NCBI GenBank assembly: GCA_030836155.1
Contig: JAURQI010000108.1
Location: forward strand, 1-60,646
Direction: 5' to 3'
Length of the DNA: 60,646 nt
Source: Crocinitomix sp.
GTDB taxonomy: Bacteria > Bacteroidota > Bacteroidia > Flavobacteriales_D > Crocinitomicaceae
The notes beneath the pieces are model-generated. The model made no database searches. It was not told the origin of the DNA and saw nothing but the letters and a program-made list of their open reading frames with translations. Below are positions 9,201 through 15,997 of this stretch, piece after piece. Position 1 is the first letter of the stretch, and each line of letters starts with the position of its first letter. The translations under genes and the position numbers were made by a program.

Positions 9201-9493
9201 CCAATGCTTGATTTGATATAATAACGATCTCCGCCACCACCGGCAATTTCATATGTAATTGTATGAACACCGACTCCAGCAGCAGCTGGATCAAATTCGT
9301 CACCTGTCATTCCAGGACCACTGAATGTACCTCCGTCTGGAGTTCCTGTCAAGGTAACGGCTGCATCATCGATACAATAGGTTGGATCCAATCCTGTAAA
9401 AGAACATTGTGCGTTTACAGAAGATGCATAAAAAAGGGAAATTAGGAGTACAAATACTCCTTTTGCCTTGATAATAAGATCAAAACGTTTCAT
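6266..9493 (-). CDS. Large type B T9SS protein: seven tandem Ig-like repeats and inserted GATase-like domain
   Basis: 1075 aa from ATG 9493 (the longer frame starts at a TTG). It has the same architecture as the 3839-6007 protein: signal peptide ending 'SSVNAQ', 'CSFTGLDPTYCIDD' Ig-like start, an inserted ~200-residue alpha/beta domain ('NPWGSTTNN', 'FVFLDGSDNQATELNTFL', 'WGAGHVAVGGMTTTNWHNPDP'), then seven Ig-like repeats of about 74 residues each built around 'CxGExxxFTGGGADTYxWDGG'. A PKD domain ('YDWTFGGAADP') and a type B sorting domain ('GVPSGFSPNGDGENDIL' to 'GNTTLVR') follow. It is probably a filamentous surface protein or adhesin. The long repeat array is the main difference from its neighbour, so the two probably diverged by repeat gain or loss. 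Confidence 0.87.
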   Translation of the reverse strand: MKRFDLIIKAKGVFVLLISLFYASSVNAQCSFTGLDPTYCIDDAAVTLTGTPDGGTFSGPGMTGDEFDPAAAGVGVHTITYEIAGGGGDRYYIKSSIGNPWGSTTNNTHMNTAFGGDWTLESFEFCDVATVFSPTTSFVFLDGSDNQATELNTFLTANLPAIEAWVTAGGSILINSAPNEGSDINFGFGGTTLNYVSFEFSVTGVDPAHPVFAGPNLPTTTAMTGTYYSHARILGAGYTNILINLGDVVLCEKAWGAGHVAVGGMTTTNWHNPDPHADNFRANLFVYLDELASVASCTYTQDVEVFDLPAVTATADPTELCEGEDVILTGGGADTYVWDGGVTDGVAFTPPLGTTTYEVTGTNTTTTCVNTATVDVTVNPNPIVTATATPDEICLGESITFTGGGADTYAWDGGVTDGVAFTPAASGTFTYNVTGTIGATGCENTASVDVTVHDLPVVTAAVTDTEICEGEEVTFTGGGADTYTWDGGVTDGVAITLPIGTATYTVTGVNTTTTCENTASVDVTVNPNPVVTATATPDEICLGDDIVFTGGGADTYVWDGGVTDGVAFTPAAEGTFTFTVIGTITATGCQETATVDVSVFDNPVVTATATPDEICIGEEITFTGGGADTYVWDGGVTDGVPFTPAAPGTYTFNVTGSIGASGCENTASVDITVHDLPVVTAAVSEIEICEGEEVTFTGGGADTYTWDGGVTDGVAFAPPVGTTTYTVTGVNTTTTCENTATVDVTVNANPVVTASASDDEVCLGESVVFTGGGADAYVWDGGMTDGTPFTPSDLGTFTYTVIGTTAAGCTGEAEVTITVIDCEPVFANFEFDNNLCVGDCITLTDLSEGPVVSYDWTFGGAADPDTSTEPSPTVCFTTVGTFTISLTVTSESGLTSSVSTTLTVNEIPNITVYNDTIIDIGSEATLIVVAPSSGTFTWIPEDGLSCPDCEVTQASPQNTTTYQVYYIDENGCSDQDSVKVWINYAQGIGVPSGFSPNGDGENDILFVKGFGIEALNFSIFNRYGELVFQSDNQNLGWDGTFKNRDENPGVFTWVVNYTLQDGSYGTLKGNTTLVR
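7025..8570 (-). repeat. Seven tandem ~222-bp repeats encoding Ig-like domains
   Basis: Each unit encodes about 74 residues with the core 'FTGGGADTYxWDGG'. By their distal halves they fall into two types: A ('GTNTTTTC'/'GVNTTTTC') and B ('GTIGATGC' and relatives). From the N-terminus the order is A, B, A, B', B, A, B''. Units 2-3 and 5-6 are near copies of each other, which suggests a block duplication as well as single-unit duplication. The DNA of the units differs at synonymous sites, so the array is not brand new. Confidence 0.85.
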
Positions 9494-9586
9494 AGTATGC
9501 AAAGTTTGGTCTGTTCAAATAAACGAAAAAAAAAATAAAGAGTTGCTCATATAGCTCTTAAATAGATTTTTAAGTTTGCCATAAGC

Positions 9587-9621
9587 AAAAAAGCGCACCC
9601 AATATATGGACGCGCTTTTTT
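9587..9621. terminator. Symmetric terminator below the type B pseudogene
   Basis: AAAAAAGCGC (9587-9596) pairs with GCGCTTTTTT (9612-9621) around a 15-nt loop. It lies 20 nt past the original stop of the minus-strand pseudogene, so it is probably that gene's terminator. Confidence 0.75.
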
Positions 9622-9641
9622 CATATTTATGAATTGATTGG

Positions 9642-10029
9642 TTATCTAATCAATGTCGTATTACCTTTGATGTAGCCATTCTTACCATCGGCTAGGGTAT
9701 AATGCACTACCCAAGTAAATACCCCCGGATTTTCATTTCGATTTTTAAATGTACCGTCCCATCCAATATTTTGGTTATCACTTTCAAATACCATCTCTCC
9801 TTATCTATTGTACAATTGGAACTCCTGGATCAAAATCATCACCAGTCATACCGGGACCACTGAAGGTTCCGCCTCCTGGTGTTCCTGAAAGTGTGACCGC
9901 AGGGTCATCTATACAATAACTTGGAACTAAACCACTGATGGAACATTGTCCAAAAACGGTGCTTTGAAGTAGGGTAAAACCCAGTAATAATAATGCATAG
10001 GCCCCTATTGGGTAGTTAGACTTTAGCAT
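9642..10029 (-). pseudogene. Third type B T9SS paralog, reduced by a large internal deletion
   Basis: The 5' part encodes a signal peptide ending 'STVFGQ' and 'CSISGLVPSYCIDDPAVTL' through 'GDDFDP', matching the two paralogs. The sequence then jumps directly to the last ~55 residues of a type B sorting domain, in a different frame ('FQLYNR', 'GEMVFESDNQNIGWDG', ending 'GNTTLIR'). In the frame coming from upstream a TAG stops translation right after the junction at about 9805. In the sorting-domain frame a further TAA replaces the Tyr of 'NRYGE'. So almost the whole middle of the gene is gone, and two lesions prevent a product with a sorting signal. Start is ATG 10029; a GTG at 10050 is possible. 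Confidence 0.88.
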
Positions 10030-10149
10030 TGGTAGGGTATTAAACTTCACCTCAATATAAAAAAAATATCTAAGAACTGATTGCTTTTCAGAGAGATAGA
10101 GATGATGACCTCGATTCTGAATCTATTCATTATTTTTGAGAGAAAAAAG

Positions 10150-10530
10150 ATGAAAAAAGTAATTCATACAGCAGATGCTCCTGCTGCAATAGGTCCGTAC
10201 AGTCAGGCAGTCGCTGTCAACAATTTATTATATACAAGTGGTCAAATTGCCCTTGATCCGAATTCTGGCGAATTAAAAGATGAATCGCTGAGTCAAGAAA
10301 CACATCAAGTTATGACCAATATGGAAGCTGTTTTAAAAGCCGGTTCTACTAGTTTTGAACATGTTGTCAAAACGACTATATTTTTAAAGGATATGAATGA
10401 TTTTAACGCGGTTAATGAGATTTATGCAACCTATTTTAAAGATTCATTTCCTGCAAGAGAAACGGTACAAGTGGCAAAATTACCTAAAGATGTGCGTGTA
10501 GAGATATCAATGATTGCCCTGATTCCCTGA
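10150..10530 (+). CDS. ridA: RidA family reactive intermediate/imine deaminase
   Basis: 126 aa, the normal length for the family. 'IGPYSQAVAVNNLLYTSGQIALDP' near the N-terminus and 'FPARETVQVAKLPKDVRVEISMIA' near the C-terminus are RidA/YjgF signatures; the Arg of 'PAR' is the conserved active-site residue. RidA hydrolyses enamine/imine by-products of PLP enzymes such as threonine dehydratase. The ATG at 10150 is preferred because the family begins there ('MKKVIHTADAP'); a longer frame from 10081 would add an unrelated N-terminus. The last 24 nt overlap the convergent membrane-protein gene. Confidence 0.92.
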   Translation: MKKVIHTADAPAAIGPYSQAVAVNNLLYTSGQIALDPNSGELKDESLSQETHQVMTNMEAVLKAGSTSFEHVVKTTIFLKDMNDFNAVNEIYATYFKDSFPARETVQVAKLPKDVRVEISMIALIP

Positions 10531-11040
10531 ATCTTCAGCTTTTCCAAAAATAAAGAGACCGATGGCAAAGTAGATGATTGAACCTCCGATTAGGATCAAA
10601 TCAATCAGTGGGATTTCTTTTTCTATATATGTCCAGCCCATGATGAGTAATGAGCTGATCAAGATGAGCATATAGCTCAATAAATAAAGAATAAAGCCCC
10701 ATCTTTTTTGTCGCCATACGAAAACGAGTCCAACTAGACTCATGAGGTAGAGTCCGAGCTGAACAAGAGTAAATAACTTTAATCTCACAGCACCATCAAT
10801 AAATCCATATTTGTTCTTACCAATGCTGTGATAAGCTGCTTTAATTCCATCAGCATGAGCCAAGTTATCTGAAAATAGAATAGCTACAAGTGTTAATAAT
10901 TGCCAGGAAAAGAGATAGACCCATATTAGAAAAGCGATGATCAGCGATATCCGCGTGAGTAGGTTCGGTCTTTCCTTTCCGAGAATGATAGCTCGAAACC
11001 ATTGAAGCGTTGTTAGTTTTTTTATTTTTTCTAATACCAT
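10507..11040 (-). CDS. Four-helix integral membrane protein of unknown function
   Basis: 177 aa with four predicted hydrophobic segments at about residues 28-58, 90-110, 113-135 and 143-165, and a soluble loop in between. I do not recognise a family. It starts 18 nt after the stop of the M61 peptidase gene on the same strand, so it is probably the last gene of a three-gene operon (collagen-like lipoprotein, peptidase, membrane protein). Its 3' end overlaps ridA tail-to-tail by 24 nt. Confidence 0.7.
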   Translation of the reverse strand: MVLEKIKKLTTLQWFRAIILGKERPNLLTRISLIIAFLIWVYLFSWQLLTLVAILFSDNLAHADGIKAAYHSIGKNKYGFIDGAVRLKLFTLVQLGLYLMSLVGLVFVWRQKRWGFILYLLSYMLILISSLLIMGWTYIEKEIPLIDLILIGGSIIYFAIGLFIFGKAEDSGNQGNH

Positions 11041-11057
11041 AAGTCTAGGCGTCTAAT

Positions 11058-12821
11058 CTAAGCATCTTCCCAATTCTTTCCAATCCAATTCTTAAAAATA
11101 CGTTTATGTAAATTATCGGTGATCCCTAATTTCTGAATTTTATAGATGGGATACATATCGCGATTTGTATTTGGGCATATTAAATGAATGATTCGACCCA
11201 TTCGGTTAACCGATAAGGAAATCTGATGATCTTTTTCCTTTTCTAGAACTTGACTGATCGTTTCACGATTAACATCCAATTTATTTACGCTTAAAATCTC
11301 ATCACCATAAATTAAACCGGCTAAATCGGCGCTGCTTCCAGGGTAAGTATTCGAGACAATGGGCTTGTCAGATAAGGGATCTAATCGGAGACCCAGAAGT
11401 CTTTCTTCCCATTTCGGGTTGGCTTCCATTTCTAAGGAAAACCCAATCGTATCGATCGCTTCAACCAATAATGATTCGAAAGGTCTTGTTCCGTTTACAT
11501 AATCTTTGAAATAAGCCTCGAGATTAGCACCATAGTGATCTTCAGCAATTCGTTTGTAGTCTTGTTCTGTATATCCTTTTTCTTTTAAACCGAATTTTTG
11601 ATAAAGGTCATTCATGACAGAATGAATGCTTTTTTTATTTTTAGAAGCTTTCCGAATCTTCATATCTAAAATAAAAGCGAGTAGGGCGCCTTCGTTATAA
11701 ATAGACACCTTTCTATCAGGTGCACCTTTTTTATATCCATCTAACCACGTATCCCAACTCGATTCGGCAACACTATAATTAAAGCGTCCAAAATTGTCAA
11801 AATGGCGTTGTAAAAGTTTTTCCATTTCTTTTTTGTACCAAGTAAAATCTTTAACGCCAGACTCTGCTAAAAAAACATCTCCTAAATAAGTGGTAACACC
11901 TTCGGCTACGTAACCAAGTTTTGAATAATTTTCTTGCGAATAATCATAAGGTAACATATCGGCTGGACGGATGTTTTTAACATTCCAAGTATGATATAAT
12001 TCGTGTGAGCTAACACCGAGAAGCTCATCATAGAGTTTGCTCATGATATCTTCAGTTGGACCCAAAGAGATTATTGTACTTTTCTCATGCTCTACGCCAT
12101 GATAAGCCTTGATGTTCAAAATTTGAAAGATGAAATGATATTCGTCTACAGGAAAACCTACATATTTATCTTTTCGGCTACTAAATTTATCGATTTGGGC
12201 GTACGTGAAGCGTTGAAAATCTGAAATAATCCGATCCCATTCTGGTTTAAAATCTCCCATAAACCAGATGTAGAATTTTATATCCAGTACTTCATAAGTC
12301 TCTACTTGCAAGTGACCACTAGCGATAAAAGGAGAATCAACCAATTCATGATAATCTTTATAAACGGCCCTATTTTCAATAAAAGGAATTGCTGAGGCAA
12401 TTTTAAAATCAGCTGGAATTTCGAGAATGAGTTCGCATGATTCGTTTTGACGATCAGGAATGTAAATACAGCAATTAACGGGATTGACATATAATTGTCG
12501 GTCATCCATAAACGTAGACCCCGCATTTAGAATCGACGCATGAAATTTATAAGAGACCACAATTGTTTCCGTTCCAAGACAGTTTACCATCCAAGAGTCC
12601 TTCGTCTTTTTAACAAATTCTACATTTTTACCATGATCATCGGTAATTGTAAAATTCTTAATGTATTGTGAAAAATCAGCCAATTCATACCTGCCAGGAC
12701 GCCAAGTGGGAAATTGTAGTATTATTTCTTTTTCTGATCGACAGTCGAATTTCGCTTTAATGGGAATGTACTGTCTCTGAGGATTTTCGTATCTAAATTC
12801 GTATCGCATCTTCTTATTCAT
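11058..12821 (-). CDS. M61 family metallopeptidase with PDZ domain
   Basis: 587 aa from ATG 12821; an ATG at 12809 ('MRYEFRYENP') also fits the family start. The N-terminal beta domain is typical of M61 glycyl aminopeptidases. The zinc site 'HELYH' lies at residues 273-277, with the downstream Glu in 'YVAEGVTTYLGD' as probable third ligand. A PDZ-like domain is near the C-terminus ('SNTYPGSSADLAGLIYGDEILSVN'). No signal peptide is seen, so it may be cytoplasmic. The start at 12821 overlaps the stop codon region of the upstream lipoprotein gene by 8 nt, suggesting translational coupling. Substrate is unknown. Confidence 0.87.
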   Translation of the reverse strand: MNKKMRYEFRYENPQRQYIPIKAKFDCRSEKEIILQFPTWRPGRYELADFSQYIKNFTITDDHGKNVEFVKKTKDSWMVNCLGTETIVVSYKFHASILNAGSTFMDDRQLYVNPVNCCIYIPDRQNESCELILEIPADFKIASAIPFIENRAVYKDYHELVDSPFIASGHLQVETYEVLDIKFYIWFMGDFKPEWDRIISDFQRFTYAQIDKFSSRKDKYVGFPVDEYHFIFQILNIKAYHGVEHEKSTIISLGPTEDIMSKLYDELLGVSSHELYHTWNVKNIRPADMLPYDYSQENYSKLGYVAEGVTTYLGDVFLAESGVKDFTWYKKEMEKLLQRHFDNFGRFNYSVAESSWDTWLDGYKKGAPDRKVSIYNEGALLAFILDMKIRKASKNKKSIHSVMNDLYQKFGLKEKGYTEQDYKRIAEDHYGANLEAYFKDYVNGTRPFESLLVEAIDTIGFSLEMEANPKWEERLLGLRLDPLSDKPIVSNTYPGSSADLAGLIYGDEILSVNKLDVNRETISQVLEKEKDHQISLSVNRMGRIIHLICPNTNRDMYPIYKIQKLGITDNLHKRIFKNWIGKNWEDA

Positions 12822-13851
12822 ATTCAAAATCGAAAGGTTGTATTTCAATAGTGGTTGTTCCTTGGTTGCCAGCAACGCCCATTACTCCTGGTTGTCCTTC
12901 TTGTCCCATCTCACCGTTGTCTTGACCTTCTGCTGGATCACCAGAATTTCCCGCTTCACCGCCGTCTCCGCCTTGACCACCATCACCCGCAAAATTATAC
13001 ACAACAATTATATTTTCCAGTTCAGCGGCATTGGGATGGATCGTGATATATACCGTTCCGCCATTACCTCCCGGACCACCTTGTCCGCCATCTCCACCAT
13101 GACCGCCGTTTCCTGGTCTTTTATTCTTCTTTTCATTCACGACGCCATCTTTACCAGTCCCACCTTGACCGCCATCACCACCTTGGCCTCCAGGCCCTCC
13201 ATTAGAAACAATACGGAAAGGGTAGCCTGCATTTTTATAGGTATAGTAGTACGTTCTATTTTGATTGAGATTAGTGACTTTGATGCGGAATAATTCGGTA
13301 TTTTCATCTTTCCAAACCAAGACATTTATGTCATCTCCTGGGTATCCTTGACTACCTATTGAGCCATCGCCTCCATCATTACCGTCTCTAAAAATTAATG
13401 GAGTTGATCGGTCATCACCTTTTGTGCCTTTTGCGCCTTGAGCTCCTGAAAAACCAATTTCAACTTCACCCAAATAATTGTAAGGAATAATCTTTTGAGT
13501 GCGAAATGTATCCTGTTTTGTATAATATTCGCTGTGTATAACCACTGTGTCTTTTATCCAGTTGTCAGGGTAAGCCGGAAGGTTGATTCTACCATTGTTG
13601 TACGAACCTCCTTCAACCGAAATTATTAAATCAGATTTACTTGTAATGTCTTTTTCTTTGCCATTGTCGTAGCGTGCAAAAACTTCAATTCTAAACGAAT
13701 TTCCATGATTGACGGTTGGATTATCTTCAACTTTTAGCTTTATCTCAACGATATTTTTGCTTCCTTTTAAGACAGCGCAACTGGCCAGAAACAAGATAAG
13801 GCCGATAAAGCCGGTTCTGAAAATTGTATTTGATCTATTTGTATTGGTCAT
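12814..13851 (-). CDS. Collagen-like, glycine-rich lipoprotein
   Basis: 345 aa. An N-terminal hydrophobic segment ends in the lipobox 'LFLASC' (Cys at about residue 25), so it is likely lipidated. Residues ~30-130 are a beta-rich domain. Gly-X-Y-like runs follow: 'GAQGAKGTKGDD', 'GGPGGQGGDGGQGGTGKDG', 'GNGGHGGDGGQGGPGGNGG' and 'GDGGQGGDGGEAGNSGD', separated by non-repetitive beta segments. The triplet phase is short and broken, so a collagen triple helix is possible but not certain; Gly-rich loops in a beta scaffold are the alternative. It overlaps the M61 peptidase gene, which hints at a joint role. No family recognised beyond the glycine repeats. Confidence 0.75.
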   Translation of the reverse strand: MTNTNRSNTIFRTGFIGLILFLASCAVLKGSKNIVEIKLKVEDNPTVNHGNSFRIEVFARYDNGKEKDITSKSDLIISVEGGSYNNGRINLPAYPDNWIKDTVVIHSEYYTKQDTFRTQKIIPYNYLGEVEIGFSGAQGAKGTKGDDRSTPLIFRDGNDGGDGSIGSQGYPGDDINVLVWKDENTELFRIKVTNLNQNRTYYYTYKNAGYPFRIVSNGGPGGQGGDGGQGGTGKDGVVNEKKNKRPGNGGHGGDGGQGGPGGNGGTVYITIHPNAAELENIIVVYNFAGDGGQGGDGGEAGNSGDPAEGQDNGEMGQEGQPGVMGVAGNQGTTTIEIQPFDFEYE

Positions 13852-13964
13852 AAAATGATCCGTAAAATTGATTCTTACAAGATATGATTATCCCACAAGC
13901 TCATTTGGAATTTCAAAAATAAAATAATCCCTCGGGCGATCCAATTTTCAATGAGAATTACTTA

Positions 13965-13991
13965 AATTCGCGATGAATTAAAACGCGAATT
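13965..13991. promoter_or_regulatory. Inverted repeat directly upstream of lpd
   Basis: AATTCGCG (13965-13972) and CGCGAATT (13984-13991) are perfect inverted copies 11 nt apart; the right arm ends at the base before the lpd ATG. It could be an operator or an RNA hairpin that covers the ribosome-binding region. Confidence 0.45.
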
Positions 13992-15383
13992 ATGACTTAC
14001 GATATAATAGTAATTGGAAGTGGTCCTGGTGGATACCCGGCAGCAATTAGAGCATCTCAATTAGGAATGAAGGTTGCAGTCGTTGAAAAAGCTGAACTTG
14101 GAGGAGTTTGCTTGAATTGGGGATGTATTCCTACAAAAGCACTTTTAAAGAGTGCGAATGTTTTTGAATACATTAATCATGCACAAGACTACGGAATTGA
14201 AATTAAAGACGCAAAAGCGGATTTTGGCGCTATAGTTAAGCGTAGTAGAGGAGTGGCGGATAAAATGAGTAAGGGCGTTCAATTCTTAATGAAAAAGAAT
14301 AAAATCGAGATCATAGCTGGAACAGGTAAAGTAAAGTCTGGGAAAAAAGTTGTGGTTACAGATGATAAAGGAAAAGAAACAGAGTATTCAGCAGGCAAAG
14401 GTGTTATTCTTGCCACCGGAGCTCGTTCTAGACAATTACCTAATTTACCACAAGATGGTAAGAAAGTAATAGGTTACCGTGAGGCGATGGTTTTGCCAAA
14501 GTTACCAAAGAAGATGGTGGTTGTTGGTTCTGGAGCTATTGGCGTTGAGTTTGCCTACTTCTACAATACTATGGGTGTTGATGTTACTATCGTTGAGTAT
14601 ATGCCAACCATTGTTCCCGTTGAGGATATTGAGGTTTCAAAACAACTAGAGCGATCTTTTAAGAAACAAGGGATTAGTATTAAAACGAATGCATCTGTTG
14701 AGTCGGTTGACACTAAAGGCGCAGGCTGCAAGGTTAAGGTGAAGACGAAAAAAGGCGAAGAGATCATTGATGCTGATATCGTTTTATCCGCGGTTGGAAT
14801 CGAAACTAATGTAGAAGGTTTAGGATTAGAAGATGTTGGAATCGCTACCGATAAAGGAAAAGTATTAGTGAATGATTTTTACCAAACAAATATACCGGGC
14901 TATTATGCAATCGGAGATATCGTTTCTGGTCCTGCGTTGGCGCATGTTGCTACAGCTGAAGGAATAATTTGTGTAGAGAAAATTTCAGGAATGCATGTAG
15001 ATGCATTAGATTATGGAAATATTCCAGGTTGTACTTATTGTTCTCCAGAAGTGGCCTCTGTAGGTATGTCAGAAAAAGCGGCAAAAGAAGCTGGTTATGA
15101 GATTAAAGTCGGTAAGTTTCCTTTCTCTGCTTCAGGTAAAGCAAGTGCAGCAGGAGCAAATGATGGTTTTGTGAAGCTGATATTTGATGCTAAGTATGGT
15201 GAATTGCTTGGGGGGCACATGATTGGAATGAATGTGACGGAAATGATTGCAGAAATTGTTGCTGTTCGCAAGCTTGAAACTACTGGACATGAATTAATAA
15301 AAACTGTTCACCCGCATCCTACGTTAAGTGAGGCTGTTATGGAGGCAGCAGCCGCAGCATACGATGAAGTGATTCATTTGTAA
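13992..15383 (+). CDS. lpdA: Dihydrolipoyl dehydrogenase (E3)
   Basis: 463 aa, the usual length. It oxidises dihydrolipoamide on E2/GcvH proteins of 2-oxoacid dehydrogenases and the glycine cleavage system, using FAD and NAD. Visible motifs: FAD-binding 'GSGPGGYPAA' (residues 9-18), redox-active disulfide 'GGVCLNWGCIPTKALL' (Cys39 and Cys44), NAD-binding 'VVGSGAIGVEFA', second FAD motif 'PGYYAIGDIV', and the C-terminal active-site 'HPHPTLSE' (His440, Pro441, His442, Glu447). No E1/E2 gene is in the window, so its complex is unknown. It is monocistronic, bounded by its own terminator. Confidence 0.96.
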   Translation: MTYDIIVIGSGPGGYPAAIRASQLGMKVAVVEKAELGGVCLNWGCIPTKALLKSANVFEYINHAQDYGIEIKDAKADFGAIVKRSRGVADKMSKGVQFLMKKNKIEIIAGTGKVKSGKKVVVTDDKGKETEYSAGKGVILATGARSRQLPNLPQDGKKVIGYREAMVLPKLPKKMVVVGSGAIGVEFAYFYNTMGVDVTIVEYMPTIVPVEDIEVSKQLERSFKKQGISIKTNASVESVDTKGAGCKVKVKTKKGEEIIDADIVLSAVGIETNVEGLGLEDVGIATDKGKVLVNDFYQTNIPGYYAIGDIVSGPALAHVATAEGIICVEKISGMHVDALDYGNIPGCTYCSPEVASVGMSEKAAKEAGYEIKVGKFPFSASGKASAAGANDGFVKLIFDAKYGELLGGHMIGMNVTEMIAEIVAVRKLETTGHELIKTVHPHPTLSEAVMEAAAAAYDEVIHL

Positions 15384-15406
15384 GGTGAATAACACATAGA
15401 ATTATT

Positions 15407-15440
15407 AACCGGTTCGGCACTAGCGGAACCGGTTTTTTTT
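15407..15440 (+). terminator. Rho-independent terminator of lpdA
   Basis: AACCGGTTC (15407-15415) pairs with GAACCGGTT; the right arm ends at 15434 and runs into a T tract. It lies 24 nt past the stop codon. Confidence 0.9.
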
Positions 15441-15524
15441 TGCGCATAATCATCTCCGTTTAAGACGCAAAAAAAACTTTGAAAATTACGTTTTTATACT
15501 GTTTTTTAACCATCATGTATCACC

Positions 15525-15532
15525 TACATTTG
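15525..15532 (+). promoter_or_regulatory. -7 promoter element of the candidate RNA
   Basis: TACATTTG matches the Bacteroidota TAnnTTTG element exactly and points to a start at about 15538. No TTG is found at the ideal -33 distance. Confidence 0.55.
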
Positions 15533-15537
15533 TCATG

Positions 15538-15714
15538 TAATTGTTGGTGAGAATCTCTCATTTAGCAATCTAAGTTGAATCTCGAAAGCCGAACTAATTT
15601 ATTAGTAATAAGAGTAGGGTTTTTTTCACGGTAGTTAGTTTCGGCGTTACCAACTTAGAGTAAGTAGCAGAACAAGACCTGTTTGATAACGATCGAACAG
15701 GTCTTGTTGATTTT
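15538..15714 (+). ncRNA. Candidate structured small RNA (6S-like?), about 175 nt
   Basis: A gene-free stretch has a promoter element, a long foldable body and a terminator. CTAAGTTG (15570-15577) pairs with CAACTTAG (15651-15658). Inside it, GCCGAACTAA (15588-15597) pairs with TTAGTTTCGGC (15635-15645, one bulged base), with a 10/5-nt internal loop between the helices and a 37-nt apical region. GTTGGT (15543-15548) could alternatively pair with ACCAAC (15649-15654). The 3' end is the 13-bp hairpin at 15671-15708. No ORF fits. A long rod with an internal bubble is the general shape of 6S RNA, and a flavobacterial 6S family is known, but I cannot confirm identity by sequence. Confidence 0.55.
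15671..15714 (+). terminator. Terminator hairpin of the candidate RNA
   Basis: AACAAGACCTGTT (15671-15683) and AACAGGTCTTGTT (15696-15708) form a perfect 13-bp stem with a 12-nt loop, followed by GATTTT. The T-run is short, but the stem is very stable. Confidence 0.75.
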
Positions 15715-15977
15715 AAGCTCTTTATCTATTCATGTGATACGATCATAATTAACATTGTTTAAAAATGCGTATTTCTACGCTTTTATGCTCTTTTATTATC
15801 TGTTAGATTTGTTTAAAAGAATTTACCCAATCCCAAATGAAAAAGAAAAGAGAACCCGGACATAGGGGCAACTGAGAAAGCGCACACAACCTTTAGGTTG
15901 GTTGGATAGTAGAGTTTTTCGTGGTAATTTGGTCATCTAGATAACACGTGCAGAAAATCTCAGTAGTTGGCAAATCC
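15715..15977 (+). other. Gene-free stretch with a second possible transcript
   Basis: A small terminator-like hairpin (GCGTA-TTTC-TACGC, then TTTTA) lies near 15767-15784. A perfect -7 element TAGATTTG follows at 15804-15811. The sequence after it contains a 12-codon ORF starting at ATG 15838 and a small hairpin CAACC-TTTA-GGTTG near 15890. It then runs to the shared hairpin at 15971-15997. It may be another short RNA, a leader peptide transcript or nothing. Confidence 0.3.
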
Positions 15978-15997
15978 TCACCTTTGGTGGGGATTTG
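15971..15997. terminator. Hairpin at the 3' end of the hydroxylase gene
   Basis: CAAATCCTCACC (15971-15982) pairs with GGTGGGGATTTG (15986-15997), loop TTT, one T-G pair. The minus-strand stop codon (15978-15980) lies inside it. On the plus strand it is followed by TGCTTTTATT, so it ends plus-strand transcription better than minus-strand. Confidence 0.55.

Noticed and set aside
12838..13325. Several ORFs on both strands over the collagen-like gene
   Set aside because: Gly codons (GGN) read as CCN/NCC in antisense and suppress stops, creating long shadow frames; none has a start context or recognisable domain.
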